Below, piece by piece: positions 23,528-32,378 of a DNA stretch of 64,000 nt (position 1 is its first letter; the number at the start of each line of letters is the position of its first letter). Position numbers and translations under genes: made by a program. Where the stretch lies: assembly GCA_023393915.1 (NCBI GenBank), contig JAEXBS010000047.1:186001-250000 (forward strand), in the 5' to 3' direction. Origin of the DNA: Bacteroidota bacterium. GTDB taxonomy: Bacteria; Bacteroidota; Bacteroidia; Flavobacteriales; Weeksellaceae. The notes beneath the pieces were generated by a model. It was not told the DNA's origin. It ran no database searches and worked only from the letters and a program-made list of their open reading frames with translations.

Positions 23528-25723
23528 CACATCGGAAATAAATTTGATTCTCAGCATCCGAAGCTCTTCATCACTTAAATCATCACCAAACTCTGAAGTT
23601 AAAACCTTCATGCTATCACTTTCACTTTCTTGCATAAACTCCATAAACTCCTCTACAAGATCCTCGTCGATATTCTCTTCAATATAATAATTGATATTGA
23701 GTTTGGTTCCCTGATAGACAATTCGTTCCATTTCCTTTAAGAGCTCATCCATACTCAAATGCTTCGCTTTGGCAATGTCTTCAAAATCTAGCTTTTTGTC
23801 GGTGCTTTGAATAATGAATACTTTATGACTGGATTTATTGGCGACTTGCTTGAGTACCATGTCCTGAGTTCTCTCAATTCCATTAGCCTCGACATAATTA
23901 GAAATATAGTCGGAAAACTCTTTTCCATAGCGTCGGGCCTTTCCTTCACCTACCGCATAGATTTTTGCAATTTCTTCTACAGTCACGGGATACTGAATCG
24001 TCATATCCTCTAGACTTGGATCCATAAAAACAGTATAAGGAGGTACGCCATTTCTCTTAGCAACTTTCTTCCTTAGCTCTTTTAATTCAGTAAAGAGCTT
24101 TTCATCCATACCTTGAGAACTCTCAATTTCATTTTTTTCTTGAGTAGAGCGTATTTGGTCTAAATGATATTCTCGATCTTCCGCAATTTCAAATGTAAAA
24201 GATTCCCCACTAGAGAGAACCTGGTTTCCTTTTTCTGAAACTTTTAATACACCGTAGGTCTCAATATCTTTTAAAAGATAGTCTTGAACGACTGCTTGAC
24301 GAAAAATAGACTTCCAATATATTTCACTTTTCTGTTTTCCTAATCCGAAAAACTCAGTTGTCTCTAATTTATAAGCTTTAGTTACCGCATTCTCTTTTCC
24401 TACTATTAAACTAATAAGGTCTTTGGCTCTAAATTTCTCATCCAAGGTCTTTACCATTCTAAGCACATGTCCAAGATCCTCAGTGGCATCTACTAAAGAT
24501 GGGGGATTCAGCGCATTGTCATCCATCTTAGCACCCTCGCCATTTTGCGGATCAAATTGTTCTCCAAAATAGTACAAGAGGTACTGACGCCTACTCATGG
24601 AGGTTTCTGCATAACCCACCACTTCATTTAACAATTGCAAACCTATTTCTCTTTCCGAAACCGGTTTTTGTGCTAGAAATTTTTCCAGTTTTTCAATGTC
24701 TTTCGGATCGTAAAAAGCAAGGCAATACCCTTCGCCTCCATCCCGTCCAGCGCGCCCGGTTTCTTGGTAATAGCTTTCTAACGATTTGGGAAAGTCGTAA
24801 TGAATAACAAATCGAACATCGGGTTTATCAATTCCCATCCCAAAAGCAATGGTAGCAACAATAACATCACAATCTTCGGATAAGAAGCGATCTTGATTGC
24901 TAATTCTGGTTTTTTGATCCAATCCTGCGTGGTACGGCAAGGCATTAATTCCATTGACTTGAAGTAACTGAGCAAACTCTTCTACTTTTCTTCGGCTAAG
25001 ACAATAAACAATACCCGACTTACCTTTCCGTTGATTGATAAATTTAACAATCTCCTTATCTATATTGATTTTAGGACGCACCTCGTAAAAAAGGTTAGGA
25101 CGATTAAAACTGGATTTAAAAACCTTTGCATTATTCATGCCCAGCGTTTTCTGTATATCGTCTTGCACCTTAGGCGTGGCCGTAGCTGTTAGGGCGATTA
25201 CCGGTACACTGGCTATTTTGTCTATAATTAACTTTAGATTCCTATACTCTGGTCGAAAATCATGTCCCCATTCTGAAATACAGTGCGCTTCATCAATGGC
25301 CACAAAAGAAATTTTGACTTCTTTTAAAAAGTCCATGTACTCCTCTTTAATAAGAGATTCAGGAGCTACGTAGAGAAGTTTAGTCCTTCCCTTGCGTATA
25401 TCATCAAAAACTTGTTGCGTTTGAGATTTATTTAGAGAAGAGTTTAATACGTGCGCAAGACCCTTGCCACTGGTAAGTCCATTAATGGCATCCACTTGGT
25501 TTTTCATCAGGGCAATCAATGGCGAAACCACGATGGCCGTTCCCTCGGTAATCAAAGCAGGAAGTTGATAACAAAGTGATTTTCCCCCTCCAGTTGGCAT
25601 TAGAACAAATACATCCTCTCCATTAAGTAATGTTTCTATAATGTCCTTTTGGTGCCCTTTGAAAGAAGAAAAACCAAAATACGACTTCAATTCTTTTGAT
25701 AAATCGACGTTATTGGTTTTCAT
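23519..25723 (-). CDS. recQ: ATP-dependent DNA helicase RecQ, zinc site missing
   Basis: This 3'-5' DNA helicase acts in recombination and fork repair. The 734 residues show Walker A MPTGGGKSLCYQ (42-53), the DEAH box AIDEAHCISEWGHDFRPEY, motif V ATIAFGMGIDKPDVR, motif VI QETGRAGRDG (320-329), the RQC region, and an HRDC domain near LRKKVAKRNGVPPYTVF. In the RQC region the usual CRR...C-x2-C-x2-C zinc ligands are replaced: SMSRRQYLLYYFGEQF is followed by GEGAKMDDNALNPP, with no Cys. This is probably a lineage feature, with the fold kept without zinc. It is divergent from kdsD with overlapping promoters. Confidence 0.94.
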   Translation of the reverse strand: MKTNNVDLSKELKSYFGFSSFKGHQKDIIETLLNGEDVFVLMPTGGGKSLCYQLPALITEGTAIVVSPLIALMKNQVDAINGLTSGKGLAHVLNSSLNKSQTQQVFDDIRKGRTKLLYVAPESLIKEEYMDFLKEVKISFVAIDEAHCISEWGHDFRPEYRNLKLIIDKIASVPVIALTATATPKVQDDIQKTLGMNNAKVFKSSFNRPNLFYEVRPKINIDKEIVKFINQRKGKSGIVYCLSRRKVEEFAQLLQVNGINALPYHAGLDQKTRISNQDRFLSEDCDVIVATIAFGMGIDKPDVRFVIHYDFPKSLESYYQETGRAGRDGGEGYCLAFYDPKDIEKLEKFLAQKPVSEREIGLQLLNEVVGYAETSMSRRQYLLYYFGEQFDPQNGEGAKMDDNALNPPSLVDATEDLGHVLRMVKTLDEKFRAKDLISLIVGKENAVTKAYKLETTEFFGLGKQKSEIYWKSIFRQAVVQDYLLKDIETYGVLKVSEKGNQVLSSGESFTFEIAEDREYHLDQIRSTQEKNEIESSQGMDEKLFTELKELRKKVAKRNGVPPYTVFMDPSLEDMTIQYPVTVEEIAKIYAVGEGKARRYGKEFSDYISNYVEANGIERTQDMVLKQVANKSSHKVFIIQSTDKKLDFEDIAKAKHLSMDELLKEMERIVYQGTKLNINYYIEENIDEDLVEEFMEFMQESESDSMKVLTSEFGDDLSDEELRMLRIKFISDVAN

Positions 25724-25745
25724 CTAATTTTGTTTGCTAAATTTG
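25713..25745 (+). promoter_or_regulatory. Promoter of kdsD(-tatC)
   Basis: TTG (25713-25715), 22 nt, TAAATTTG (25738-25745). The predicted start near 25749 gives a leader of about 36 nt. Confidence 0.65.
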
Positions 25746-25754
25746 CACATTACC

Positions 25755-25785
25755 CAAAGTTAGTAAAATATCCCTTACAGCGCAA
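25755..25785 (-). promoter_or_regulatory. Promoter of recQ
   Basis: On the minus strand TTG (25785-25783), 20 nt, TAACTTTG (25762-25755). The -7 box faces the kdsD -7 box with 9 bp between them, so one polymerase should exclude the other. Confidence 0.68.
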
Positions 25786-26783
25786 TGGAGTTCACGGGAA
25801 TTAACGAAAACCTTTTTTCAAAATTGGAACCAAATTCAATCATAGCTTTAGCTCAGAAATCAATCGACATTGAACTTAACGAACTTAAATCCTTAAGTAA
25901 AAGGATCGATGAGAGTTTTGTTCGTGCCACTCAAGTTATTTCCAAAGCGACCGGAAAACTGATCGTTGTTGGAATTGGAAAATCCGCACACGTAGGAAAT
26001 AAAATAGTAGCCACTTTAAATTCTACGGGAACACCCGCGCAATTTCTCCATGCGGCTGAAGCCATCCATGGTGACCTTGGCGTTATTCAAAAACAAGACA
26101 TTGTGCTTTGTATTTCCTATTCGGGGAACTCTCCTGAAATTGTGAACCTCATTCCCTTTATGAAAGATTATTCCGATACTCTTATCGCCATGACTGGAAA
26201 CCCTGAGAGTCACCTAGCCCAAGCAGCCGATATCGTACTTAACACTCATGTAGAATTTGAAGCTTGCCCAAATAAATTAGCTCCGACCAGTTCTACAACA
26301 GTACAAATGGCCTTAGGAGATGCGTTAGCGGTATGTCTTATGGAAATTAGCGGATTCCAGGCAAAAGATTTCGCTAAATTTCATCCTGGAGGAAGCCTAG
26401 GTAAAAATCTAACAGCAAGAGTGGAGCAGTTTCTATCCACCCAAAAACCAGAAGTGCACCCTCAAACCGGAATTCGTGATGTAATTATTTCAATTTCAGC
26501 ATCCCGACATGGGGTTACCGTGGTGAAAGAGGACCAAAAGATTGTTGGAATTATTACGGACGGAGATTTAAGAAGAATGCTTATGCATACGGAAGATGTC
26601 TCTCAGATGAAAGCGCAAGACATAATGAGTAAGAATCCTAAAACGATCGATAGAGGGGAACTTGCAAAAACAGCCATGGCCATTCTAAAAGAAAACAATA
26701 TTGGGCAACTGGTCGTAACGGATCAAAATGAATACTATGGCATCATCGATCTGCACCGACTATTAGATGAAGGTATCATATAG
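25785..26783 (+). CDS. kdsD: Arabinose-5-phosphate isomerase (KpsF/GutQ/KdsD family)
   Basis: The enzyme converts ribulose-5-phosphate to arabinose-5-phosphate, the first precursor of the LPS sugar Kdo. The 332 residues hold a SIS domain at about 35-175 (LIVVGIGKSAHVGNKIVATL, FLHAAEAIHGDLG, CISYSGNSPEIV, LAPTSSTTVQMALGDALAV). Two C-terminal CBS domains follow (about 205-330: HGVTVVKEDQKIVGIITDGDLRR and IGQLVVTDQNEYYGIIDLHRL), as in the family. The divergent recQ partner and the following tatC are commonly seen together in Flavobacteriia. Confidence 0.94.
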   Translation: MEFTGINENLFSKLEPNSIIALAQKSIDIELNELKSLSKRIDESFVRATQVISKATGKLIVVGIGKSAHVGNKIVATLNSTGTPAQFLHAAEAIHGDLGVIQKQDIVLCISYSGNSPEIVNLIPFMKDYSDTLIAMTGNPESHLAQAADIVLNTHVEFEACPNKLAPTSSTTVQMALGDALAVCLMEISGFQAKDFAKFHPGGSLGKNLTARVEQFLSTQKPEVHPQTGIRDVIISISASRHGVTVVKEDQKIVGIITDGDLRRMLMHTEDVSQMKAQDIMSKNPKTIDRGELAKTAMAILKENNIGQLVVTDQNEYYGIIDLHRLLDEGII

Positions 26784-26853
26784 TTTATAAGCTCTTACAA
26801 AAAATAGAATGCGTATTTTCGCAAGTTGAAATCTAGAAATTAAGAATCGCACG

Positions 26854-27681
26854 GTGAAAAGTGAAAAAGACATGTCCCTTATTGGGCATATTGGAGAGTT
26901 AAGAGGTCATTTGATTCGATGCATAATTGCCATTGTGGTCTGTGGTTTCATTGTCGGACTAAATATCGAATGGATTATTGATAAAGTTTTCTTTGGTCCA
27001 GTGAATAATGATTTTCCAACCTTTCGTGTAATTAACGCCCTTTCTGAAAAGTTCCTTGGCACCCGTGCTATTGAACTTCCCGCCGATTTTCCTGTAAGAG
27101 TTCAAAAGCTTTATCAACAGTTCAACGTAATGATGAGCGTTTCTGTTATTGGAGGAATGGTTCTATCAAGCCCCTACATCGTTTGGGAACTGTGGCGCTT
27201 TGTTTCCCCTGCCCTTCACCCCAACGAAAGAAAGAATTCTTCTCTATTAATCAACTCCGTGTGGATGCTTTTTCTCCTTGGAGTTCTATGCGGTTACTAC
27301 CTGATCTTACCCTTTGCAATAAATTTTGGTGCAGTGTTCAAAATATCAGATATTATTGAACCTCTGTACGATTTATCCGACTACACGGCTCTGTTCTTTC
27401 AAATTGTGATTGGAATGGGAATCGTTTTTCTTTTCCCTATTATCGTATACTTTTTAACGGTTATAGGCATCCTTACCCCCATGTTTTTGCAAACTTACCG
27501 CAAACACTCTATCGTGGTTATTTTAGTAATCGCTGCCGTGATTACCCCGGCAGATATTTTGAGTATGGGAATGGCAGCTCTACCTCTACTATTGCTTTAC
27601 GAATTCAGTATTCGTCTCTCCAAAAGAACCTACCGCCGAATCCAAAAAGAGCAAAAGGAAAAGCTTCCAGGAACACTGTAG
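26854..27681 (+). CDS. tatC: Twin-arginine translocase subunit TatC
   Basis: TatC is the receptor of the Tat pathway that exports folded proteins across the inner membrane. The 275 residues start GTG (MKSEKDMSLIGHIGELRGHLIRC). The HIGELRGHL motif is the conserved cytoplasmic N-terminal signature for binding the twin-arginine signal, and six membrane segments follow. WELWRFVSPALHPNERK is the typical first periplasm-to-membrane stretch. ATG at 26872 is a possible alternative start, but the preceding charged residues are usual for the family. It lies 70 bp after kdsD and is probably in its operon. tatA is not in the window. Confidence 0.94.
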   Translation: MKSEKDMSLIGHIGELRGHLIRCIIAIVVCGFIVGLNIEWIIDKVFFGPVNNDFPTFRVINALSEKFLGTRAIELPADFPVRVQKLYQQFNVMMSVSVIGGMVLSSPYIVWELWRFVSPALHPNERKNSSLLINSVWMLFLLGVLCGYYLILPFAINFGAVFKISDIIEPLYDLSDYTALFFQIVIGMGIVFLFPIIVYFLTVIGILTPMFLQTYRKHSIVVILVIAAVITPADILSMGMAALPLLLLYEFSIRLSKRTYRRIQKEQKEKLPGTL

Positions 27682-27713
27682 TTCTACTAGTGGCAATAAA
27701 AGATTTAATTCAT

Positions 27714-27721
27714 TACTTTTG
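27714..27721 (+). promoter_or_regulatory. -7 element for the M1 peptidase gene
   Basis: TACTTTTG fits TAnnTTTG, 21 bp before the ATG at 27743. No clear -33 box. Confidence 0.42.
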
Positions 27722-27742
27722 AATCTTTAATTTTCCCACTTT

Positions 27743-29365
27743 ATGAAATCATTTTGTTTGCTACTTCTGTTTGCTACTTCCTTATTTAGTGCTCAAACAT
27801 TCACTAAAACTGACACCCTGAAAGGTTCCAATACGGAGCTGCGTAATTTTTGGGACGTGCAAAAGTACGAGCTAGAGGTAGAACCGAACTTTGAATCCAA
27901 GTCATTAAAAGGTAAAAATAAAATCAGCTTTACCATCACTAAGGATCGTACTAATCCCGTTTTTCAAGTGGACCTTCATGATCCAATGCAATACCAAATC
28001 CTTGGTTCCGATCTAAAAAATATCAAAGCGAAGCGAGAGGGTGACTTTATCTTTCTTTCCTATGAGGGAACGGTAAAAAAGGGAAGTAACCATTACTTTG
28101 AAATTGCTTTCAGTGGCCACCCTAAAGTGGCTAAAAACGCCCCTTGGGACGGCGGATGGGTATTTGCTCAAGATGAAAAAGGAAGACCTTTTATGAGCGT
28201 AGCGCAGGAAGGTGAAGGTGTTGCCCATTGGCTACCTACCAAAGACCTGTGGCTGGATGAACCTGATCAAGGCCTTCTTATGGGTATTATTACACCTTCA
28301 GGGTTAACTGGTATAGGAAACGGACGATTAATTAAAACGGAAAAACGCTCTTCAAAAAATTACTTCCTATGGGAAGTAAAAAACCCTATTAACGGCTACT
28401 CTATTGTTCCGAGCATTGGACACTACACCAATTTCAAAGACCACTATGAAGGAGAGAAAGGAGCGCTAGATCTAGATTATTGGGTGCTGGATTACAATCT
28501 TGAAAAAGCAAAACATCAATTCCAGCAAGTAGTGCCTATGATGAAGGCATTCGAATACTGGTTTGGTCCTTACCCTTTTTATGAAGATTCATTTAAACTG
28601 GTAGAGACCCCTTACTTAGGGATGGAGCACCAAAGCAATGTAGCTTACGGTAATGGATATAAAAATGGGTATTTGGGACGAGACCTCTCTGGAACAGGTG
28701 TTGGACTTAAATGGGACTTTATCATTATCCACGAAACCGGTCACGAGTGGTTTGCCAATTCTATTACAGCAAAAGAAAAAGCGGATATGTGGATCCATGA
28801 AGCCTTCACCAGTTATTCTGAGACTTTATTTACTGAAAATTATCTAGACAGACAATCTGCGGATCTTTACCAAATAGGAACTAGAAAAGCTATTGCCAAC
28901 GATAAACCCATTATTGGTCATTACGGTGTTGCCCGTTCAGGAAGCGGAGACATGTATTACAAAGGAGCGAGCATGCTGCATACTTTAAGAGAGGCCATGA
29001 ATAATGATCAGAAATTCCGCCAAATGCTCAGAACCATTAATGAGAAATTCTATCATACTCAAGTTAGTTCAAAAGAGATGGAAACCACTATCGAAGAGCT
29101 TTCAGGATTAGATCTAAAAGGATTCTTTGATCAATATTTAAGAACTACACAAGTACCTGAGTTAGAACTAAATTGGAACAAGCAAAACGGTACACTGGAA
29201 TACCGCTTTACCAATGTAGTAAAAGAATTCACTCTGCCTGTTCAGCTAAGTCCTGAGGTAGAAATTCGTCCCAATGAAAGATGGCAAAGCCGAAAGCTCA
29301 GTCCTCAGACAAAAATTACGGTGAGCCCTAATTATTACTTTAAGGTAAAACTTACAGAGAAATAA
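27743..29365 (+). CDS. Secreted M1 family metallopeptidase (aminopeptidase-like)
   Basis: The 540-residue product has a signal peptide (MKSFCLLLLFATSLFSAQ). The M1 catalytic site has zinc motif HETGH at 330-334 and the third ligand E353 in WIHEAFTSYSE. The substrate N-terminus loop is LGMEHQSNVAYG (GMEHQ at 293-297, the counterpart of GAMEN). The N-terminal beta domain precedes it. The large C-terminal helical domain of classic aminopeptidase N is absent, as in many Bacteroidota M1 enzymes of this size. It should trim peptides in the periplasm or outside the cell. It ends at a bidirectional terminator. Confidence 0.92.
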   Translation: MKSFCLLLLFATSLFSAQTFTKTDTLKGSNTELRNFWDVQKYELEVEPNFESKSLKGKNKISFTITKDRTNPVFQVDLHDPMQYQILGSDLKNIKAKREGDFIFLSYEGTVKKGSNHYFEIAFSGHPKVAKNAPWDGGWVFAQDEKGRPFMSVAQEGEGVAHWLPTKDLWLDEPDQGLLMGIITPSGLTGIGNGRLIKTEKRSSKNYFLWEVKNPINGYSIVPSIGHYTNFKDHYEGEKGALDLDYWVLDYNLEKAKHQFQQVVPMMKAFEYWFGPYPFYEDSFKLVETPYLGMEHQSNVAYGNGYKNGYLGRDLSGTGVGLKWDFIIIHETGHEWFANSITAKEKADMWIHEAFTSYSETLFTENYLDRQSADLYQIGTRKAIANDKPIIGHYGVARSGSGDMYYKGASMLHTLREAMNNDQKFRQMLRTINEKFYHTQVSSKEMETTIEELSGLDLKGFFDQYLRTTQVPELELNWNKQNGTLEYRFTNVVKEFTLPVQLSPEVEIRPNERWQSRKLSPQTKITVSPNYYFKVKLTEK

Positions 29366-29382
29366 AAATTTTAATGTAAAAT

Positions 29383-29417
29383 AAAATCCCACAATTGAAA
29401 GATTAGTGGGATTTTTT
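29383..29417. terminator. Bidirectional intrinsic terminator
   Basis: AAAATCCCAC (29383-29392) pairs with GTGGGATTTT (29406-29415), with T-rich tails on both strands. It lies between the converging M1 peptidase and dacB genes. Confidence 0.9.
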
Positions 29418-29429
29418 CTGTTATAACTT

Positions 29430-30803
29430 TTACTTCAAAGGAGCTAGAATATCGTATAGCGCTTGCGAAAGATTTGAGGACTGATAGTTATTAAGTAATA
29501 TGGAAAAAACATAAGTCTTCCCACTTTTACTTTGATGGTATCCTGCGAAAGATTTTGTGTTTTTCATGGTGCCACTCTTCATCTTCATGCCATTTCCTTG
29601 CGTAGGGAATCCATCATAAAAAGTTTGAAACCAAGGCTGTTTTCTTGCCCAAATTAGAGCTTGAACTTGCGCTCTTGCCGAAACATAATTTTGAGGAGAC
29701 AGTCCACTACCGTCTGCAAAATTAATCATCTGACTGCGAATCCCACGCTCTTTCCAAAATTCTTTGAGGTACTTGATCCCTTCATCAAAAGATCCTTTTC
29801 CTGTCTTTTCCTTAGCCATAGTTTTAATAAAAGATTCTCCATAAAAATTGACACTTTTTCTAAGAAACCAGTAAACCACTTCTTTTAGTTCTGGAGAATG
29901 ATATTTTAGCAGTACTTCTTTTTCTTTTTCCATTGGAAGCTTTTCACCCTTGATTTTCGCCAGTGAAGTGGTCTGAATACTTCCTGTGAATTCTATTCCG
30001 GCCTCTTTTAACCAATTTTTAATTTCTAGAGCCAGTTGCTCAGGGGGATTGGGCATCGATCCAGATACGGTCATTTTCTTTCTTGGTAAGGTTCCATTAA
30101 TGAGCGCTACATTGGAAAAAGGAGCTGTAAAAATCAAACTCTGATCGGAACTCCCACCTTCTGAGAGTTCATTAATCCAATGAATATGATCCATCGGTAC
30201 ATTGAATCCTGTGATTCTTTTACCCTCTGTAAACATATCAAATTGATTTTCCCTCCAATTCACGCCAAAAACACCTGCGCCGTAATAATTTCCAATATCA
30301 TTCCATGGAAACCCTCCTGGATGCGTTTGCATATCGTATACGCTGTCATCAATCCATAGGGTACCTGATACTTTTGTAATACCCTTCTCTTTTATCGTCT
30401 GAATCAACTGACGCTTAAAATCCTCTGGTTTGTGGCCATTATAGCGCCAACTTCCCAAAGTAGGATCTCCATCAGAATACACTTTTAGCCAACCTTGCAA
30501 ATCTCCACTTGAGAATTCACCTCCGTAAGTTACTTGAGTGGTCCACTTGAAATCTTCACCCAGGGTTTCTAATACTGCTCCGGCGGTCATGACCTTCTGT
30601 GTAGATGCGCTAGAGAGTCCAGTATTACCATTGTATTCATAGACTAAGTTCCCATCTAGATCGCCCACATAAAATGAAATGGAACTCGAATAGCCTGCAG
30701 ACGACTTTAAAGTAGATTGAACCCTCTGGGCCAAATCCTGAGAAAGTGATTGTCCAAAGGAAAGGCTAGATAAGAATAGAGTGAAAATAAATAGTGCGCG
30801 CAT
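29430..30803 (-). CDS. dacB: D-alanyl-D-alanine carboxypeptidase/endopeptidase (PBP4 type)
   Basis: This periplasmic penicillin-binding protein cleaves peptidoglycan cross-links or terminal D-Ala. The 457 residues have a signal peptide (MRALFIFTLFLSSLSFGQ). The active-site SxxK is S67-T-Q-K70, an SxN-type motif lies in RKSVNFYGES, and the third motif is KSGT (MKMKSGTMKNTKSFAGY). FADGSGLSPQNYVSA is the usual PBP4 (peptidase S13) signature. A -7 element is 16 bp upstream. It converges with the M1 peptidase gene and appears monocistronic. Confidence 0.94.
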   Translation of the reverse strand: MRALFIFTLFLSSLSFGQSLSQDLAQRVQSTLKSSAGYSSSISFYVGDLDGNLVYEYNGNTGLSSASTQKVMTAGAVLETLGEDFKWTTQVTYGGEFSSGDLQGWLKVYSDGDPTLGSWRYNGHKPEDFKRQLIQTIKEKGITKVSGTLWIDDSVYDMQTHPGGFPWNDIGNYYGAGVFGVNWRENQFDMFTEGKRITGFNVPMDHIHWINELSEGGSSDQSLIFTAPFSNVALINGTLPRKKMTVSGSMPNPPEQLALEIKNWLKEAGIEFTGSIQTTSLAKIKGEKLPMEKEKEVLLKYHSPELKEVVYWFLRKSVNFYGESFIKTMAKEKTGKGSFDEGIKYLKEFWKERGIRSQMINFADGSGLSPQNYVSARAQVQALIWARKQPWFQTFYDGFPTQGNGMKMKSGTMKNTKSFAGYHQSKSGKTYVFSILLNNYQSSNLSQALYDILAPLK

Positions 30804-30819
30804 AAAAAATGTTTAAAAC

Positions 30820-30827
30820 CAAATGTA
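30820..30827 (-). promoter_or_regulatory. -7 element for dacB
   Basis: Minus-strand TACATTTG fits TAnnTTTG, giving a leader of about 13 nt. Confidence 0.42.
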
Positions 30828-30904
30828 AGAAAATCATCTTTAAATTTTCGCTGCTTTAAGTAACGGATCGGACCTCTTAGTTAGCCCGCTCAAGTAAGAC
30901 AAAC

Positions 30905-30935
30905 TTGGGCAATTGCTTAGGGTGCATTATCTTTG
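30905..30935 (+). promoter_or_regulatory. Consensus promoter of the AAA ATPase gene
   Basis: TTG (30905-30907), 20 nt, TATCTTTG (30928-30935). The predicted start near 30940 supports the ATG at 30955 over an in-frame earlier start at 30913, which would lie inside the promoter. Confidence 0.72.
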
Positions 30936-30954
30936 CATAAAGCTCCTAGACACC

Positions 30955-31650
30955 ATGAATATATTTGATCTTTACATTGCGGAGAAAAAATCGGTTCCCT
31001 TAGAAGAGGTATTTCTAAATCCGGAACAGGAAAGATTAATCCATCAAGTGATTCGTGAACACAACCACTTTGAACAGCTTCAAGAACTCCACTTACCAAT
31101 TAATCATAAACTTTTATTTTTTGGTCCTTCTGGTGTTGGAAAAACATTCTTAGCGCAAGCCATTGCAACGGAGCTAAACAAAAAAACCCTCACCCTCAAC
31201 TTGAGCAATCTGGTCAGTTCAAGACTGGGTGAAACCGCGCAAAATTTGAAGCAATTGTTTGATAAATCTACCCGCGAAAGTGCAGTCCTCTTTCTTGATG
31301 AATTTGATTTTATTGCCACCTCTAGAGGTCATGACGATAAAGATGTTGGAGAAATGAGAAGAATGGTCAACACTCTTATTCAACATCTTGATCATTTGCC
31401 AGAACAAACCTTATTAATAGCGGCTACAAACCATCCGGAACTTATTGACCCGGCCCTCTCAAGAAGATTCCCAGTAAAGGTCCCTTTTTACCTACCAACC
31501 GATAAGGAACTTACCAAGTACTATGATCACCTTCTTTCAAAAATGCCAAAGGAATTAAAGGATATTGAATACAAGATGGAAATCTCCTACGCCGAAGCGA
31601 AAGACTATGCGCTAAGTGAAGTCAAGGCCAAATTCTTAGATTCGCTATAG
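30955..31650 (+). CDS. Stand-alone AAA family ATPase
   Basis: The 231-residue product is little more than one AAA module: Walker A GPSGVGKT, Walker B LFLDEFDF, sensor 1 AATNHPE, and the paired arginines LSRRFPVKVPF typical of the SRC/second region of homology. Such small ATPases can remodel proteins or DNA-bound complexes. No partner domain is present, and the flanking genes (dacB divergent, a methyltransferase convergent) give no functional hint. It has a full consensus promoter of its own, so it is probably expressed independently. The partner and substrate are unknown. Confidence 0.8.
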   Translation: MNIFDLYIAEKKSVPLEEVFLNPEQERLIHQVIREHNHFEQLQELHLPINHKLLFFGPSGVGKTFLAQAIATELNKKTLTLNLSNLVSSRLGETAQNLKQLFDKSTRESAVLFLDEFDFIATSRGHDDKDVGEMRRMVNTLIQHLDHLPEQTLLIAATNHPELIDPALSRRFPVKVPFYLPTDKELTKYYDHLLSKMPKELKDIEYKMEISYAEAKDYALSEVKAKFLDSL

Positions 31651-31677
31651 TAAAAGCTTTCACTCAAGAATACGTTA

Positions 31678-32376
31678 TTATTCACCTAAAAGGAAAACCG
31701 TTGGAATCTTATGAAGTTCCGGTAATTTCTTTTTCCATTCCTTAACTTTTAGAGTAAGGATGAACTCCGAATCCATATCGCCAATATTGGAAGCAATGCA
31801 AAGTTTCTGTTCGGGAGCTAAGTAGGTTAATATATCTTTTAATAAGGCATCATTTCGATAGGGCGTTTCCATAAATATCTGAGTGGCCTTTGTTTTTCTA
31901 ACTAAAGACTCTAATTGAAGTAAAGCTTTTCTTCGCTCCGATTTATCAATGGGCAAGTAGCCATGAAATGTAAAATTTTGGCCGTTAAACCCACTTGAAA
32001 TAAGGGACAGAATAATAGAAGAAGGTCCGTTTACGGGAACCACTTTGATTGAATGCTCATGCGCCCAACGTACCATAAGGTTTCCAGGGTCTGCAATGCA
32101 GGGAAGCCCTGCCTCTGAAAGCAGTCCCATGTCTACTCCCTTCTCTAATAATGCAGTGGCCTCCTTAAGTTCATGTATTTCAGTATACTTATCGAGTACA
32201 AAAAGCTTTAAATCACTTTGCTTTTTTTCCGGGCAGAAAAATTTAATCACTTTCCTAGCGGTTTTTTCATTTTCTACAAAATAATGATCTATTTGCTGGA
32301 TGTAGGTTTGAATAACTGGAGCAAATTGGTCTTTAGGACTGTTTTCACTTAAGTAAGCTGGGAGTAATACAAGCAT
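31678..32376 (-). CDS. Tetrapyrrole methylase family SAM-dependent methyltransferase (RsmI-like)
   Basis: The 232-residue product follows the RsmI/tetrapyrrole-methylase fold: KGVDMGLLSEAGLPCIADPGNLMVRWAHE, VVPVNGPSSIILSLISSGFNG, FTFHGYLPI and FMETPYRNDALL. RsmI proper 2'-O-methylates C1402 of 16S rRNA. Here the N-terminus (LLPAYLSEN) lacks the usual LYVVATPIGN motif, so this is the divergent paralogue common in Bacteroidota, with an unproven target. It starts 2 bp after the phosphatase stop, giving a dnaA-phosphatase-methyltransferase run. Confidence 0.83.
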   Translation of the reverse strand: MLVLLPAYLSENSPKDQFAPVIQTYIQQIDHYFVENEKTARKVIKFFCPEKKQSDLKLFVLDKYTEIHELKEATALLEKGVDMGLLSEAGLPCIADPGNLMVRWAHEHSIKVVPVNGPSSIILSLISSGFNGQNFTFHGYLPIDKSERRKALLQLESLVRKTKATQIFMETPYRNDALLKDILTYLAPEQKLCIASNIGDMDSEFILTLKVKEWKKKLPELHKIPTVFLLGE

Positions 32377-32378
32377 TT

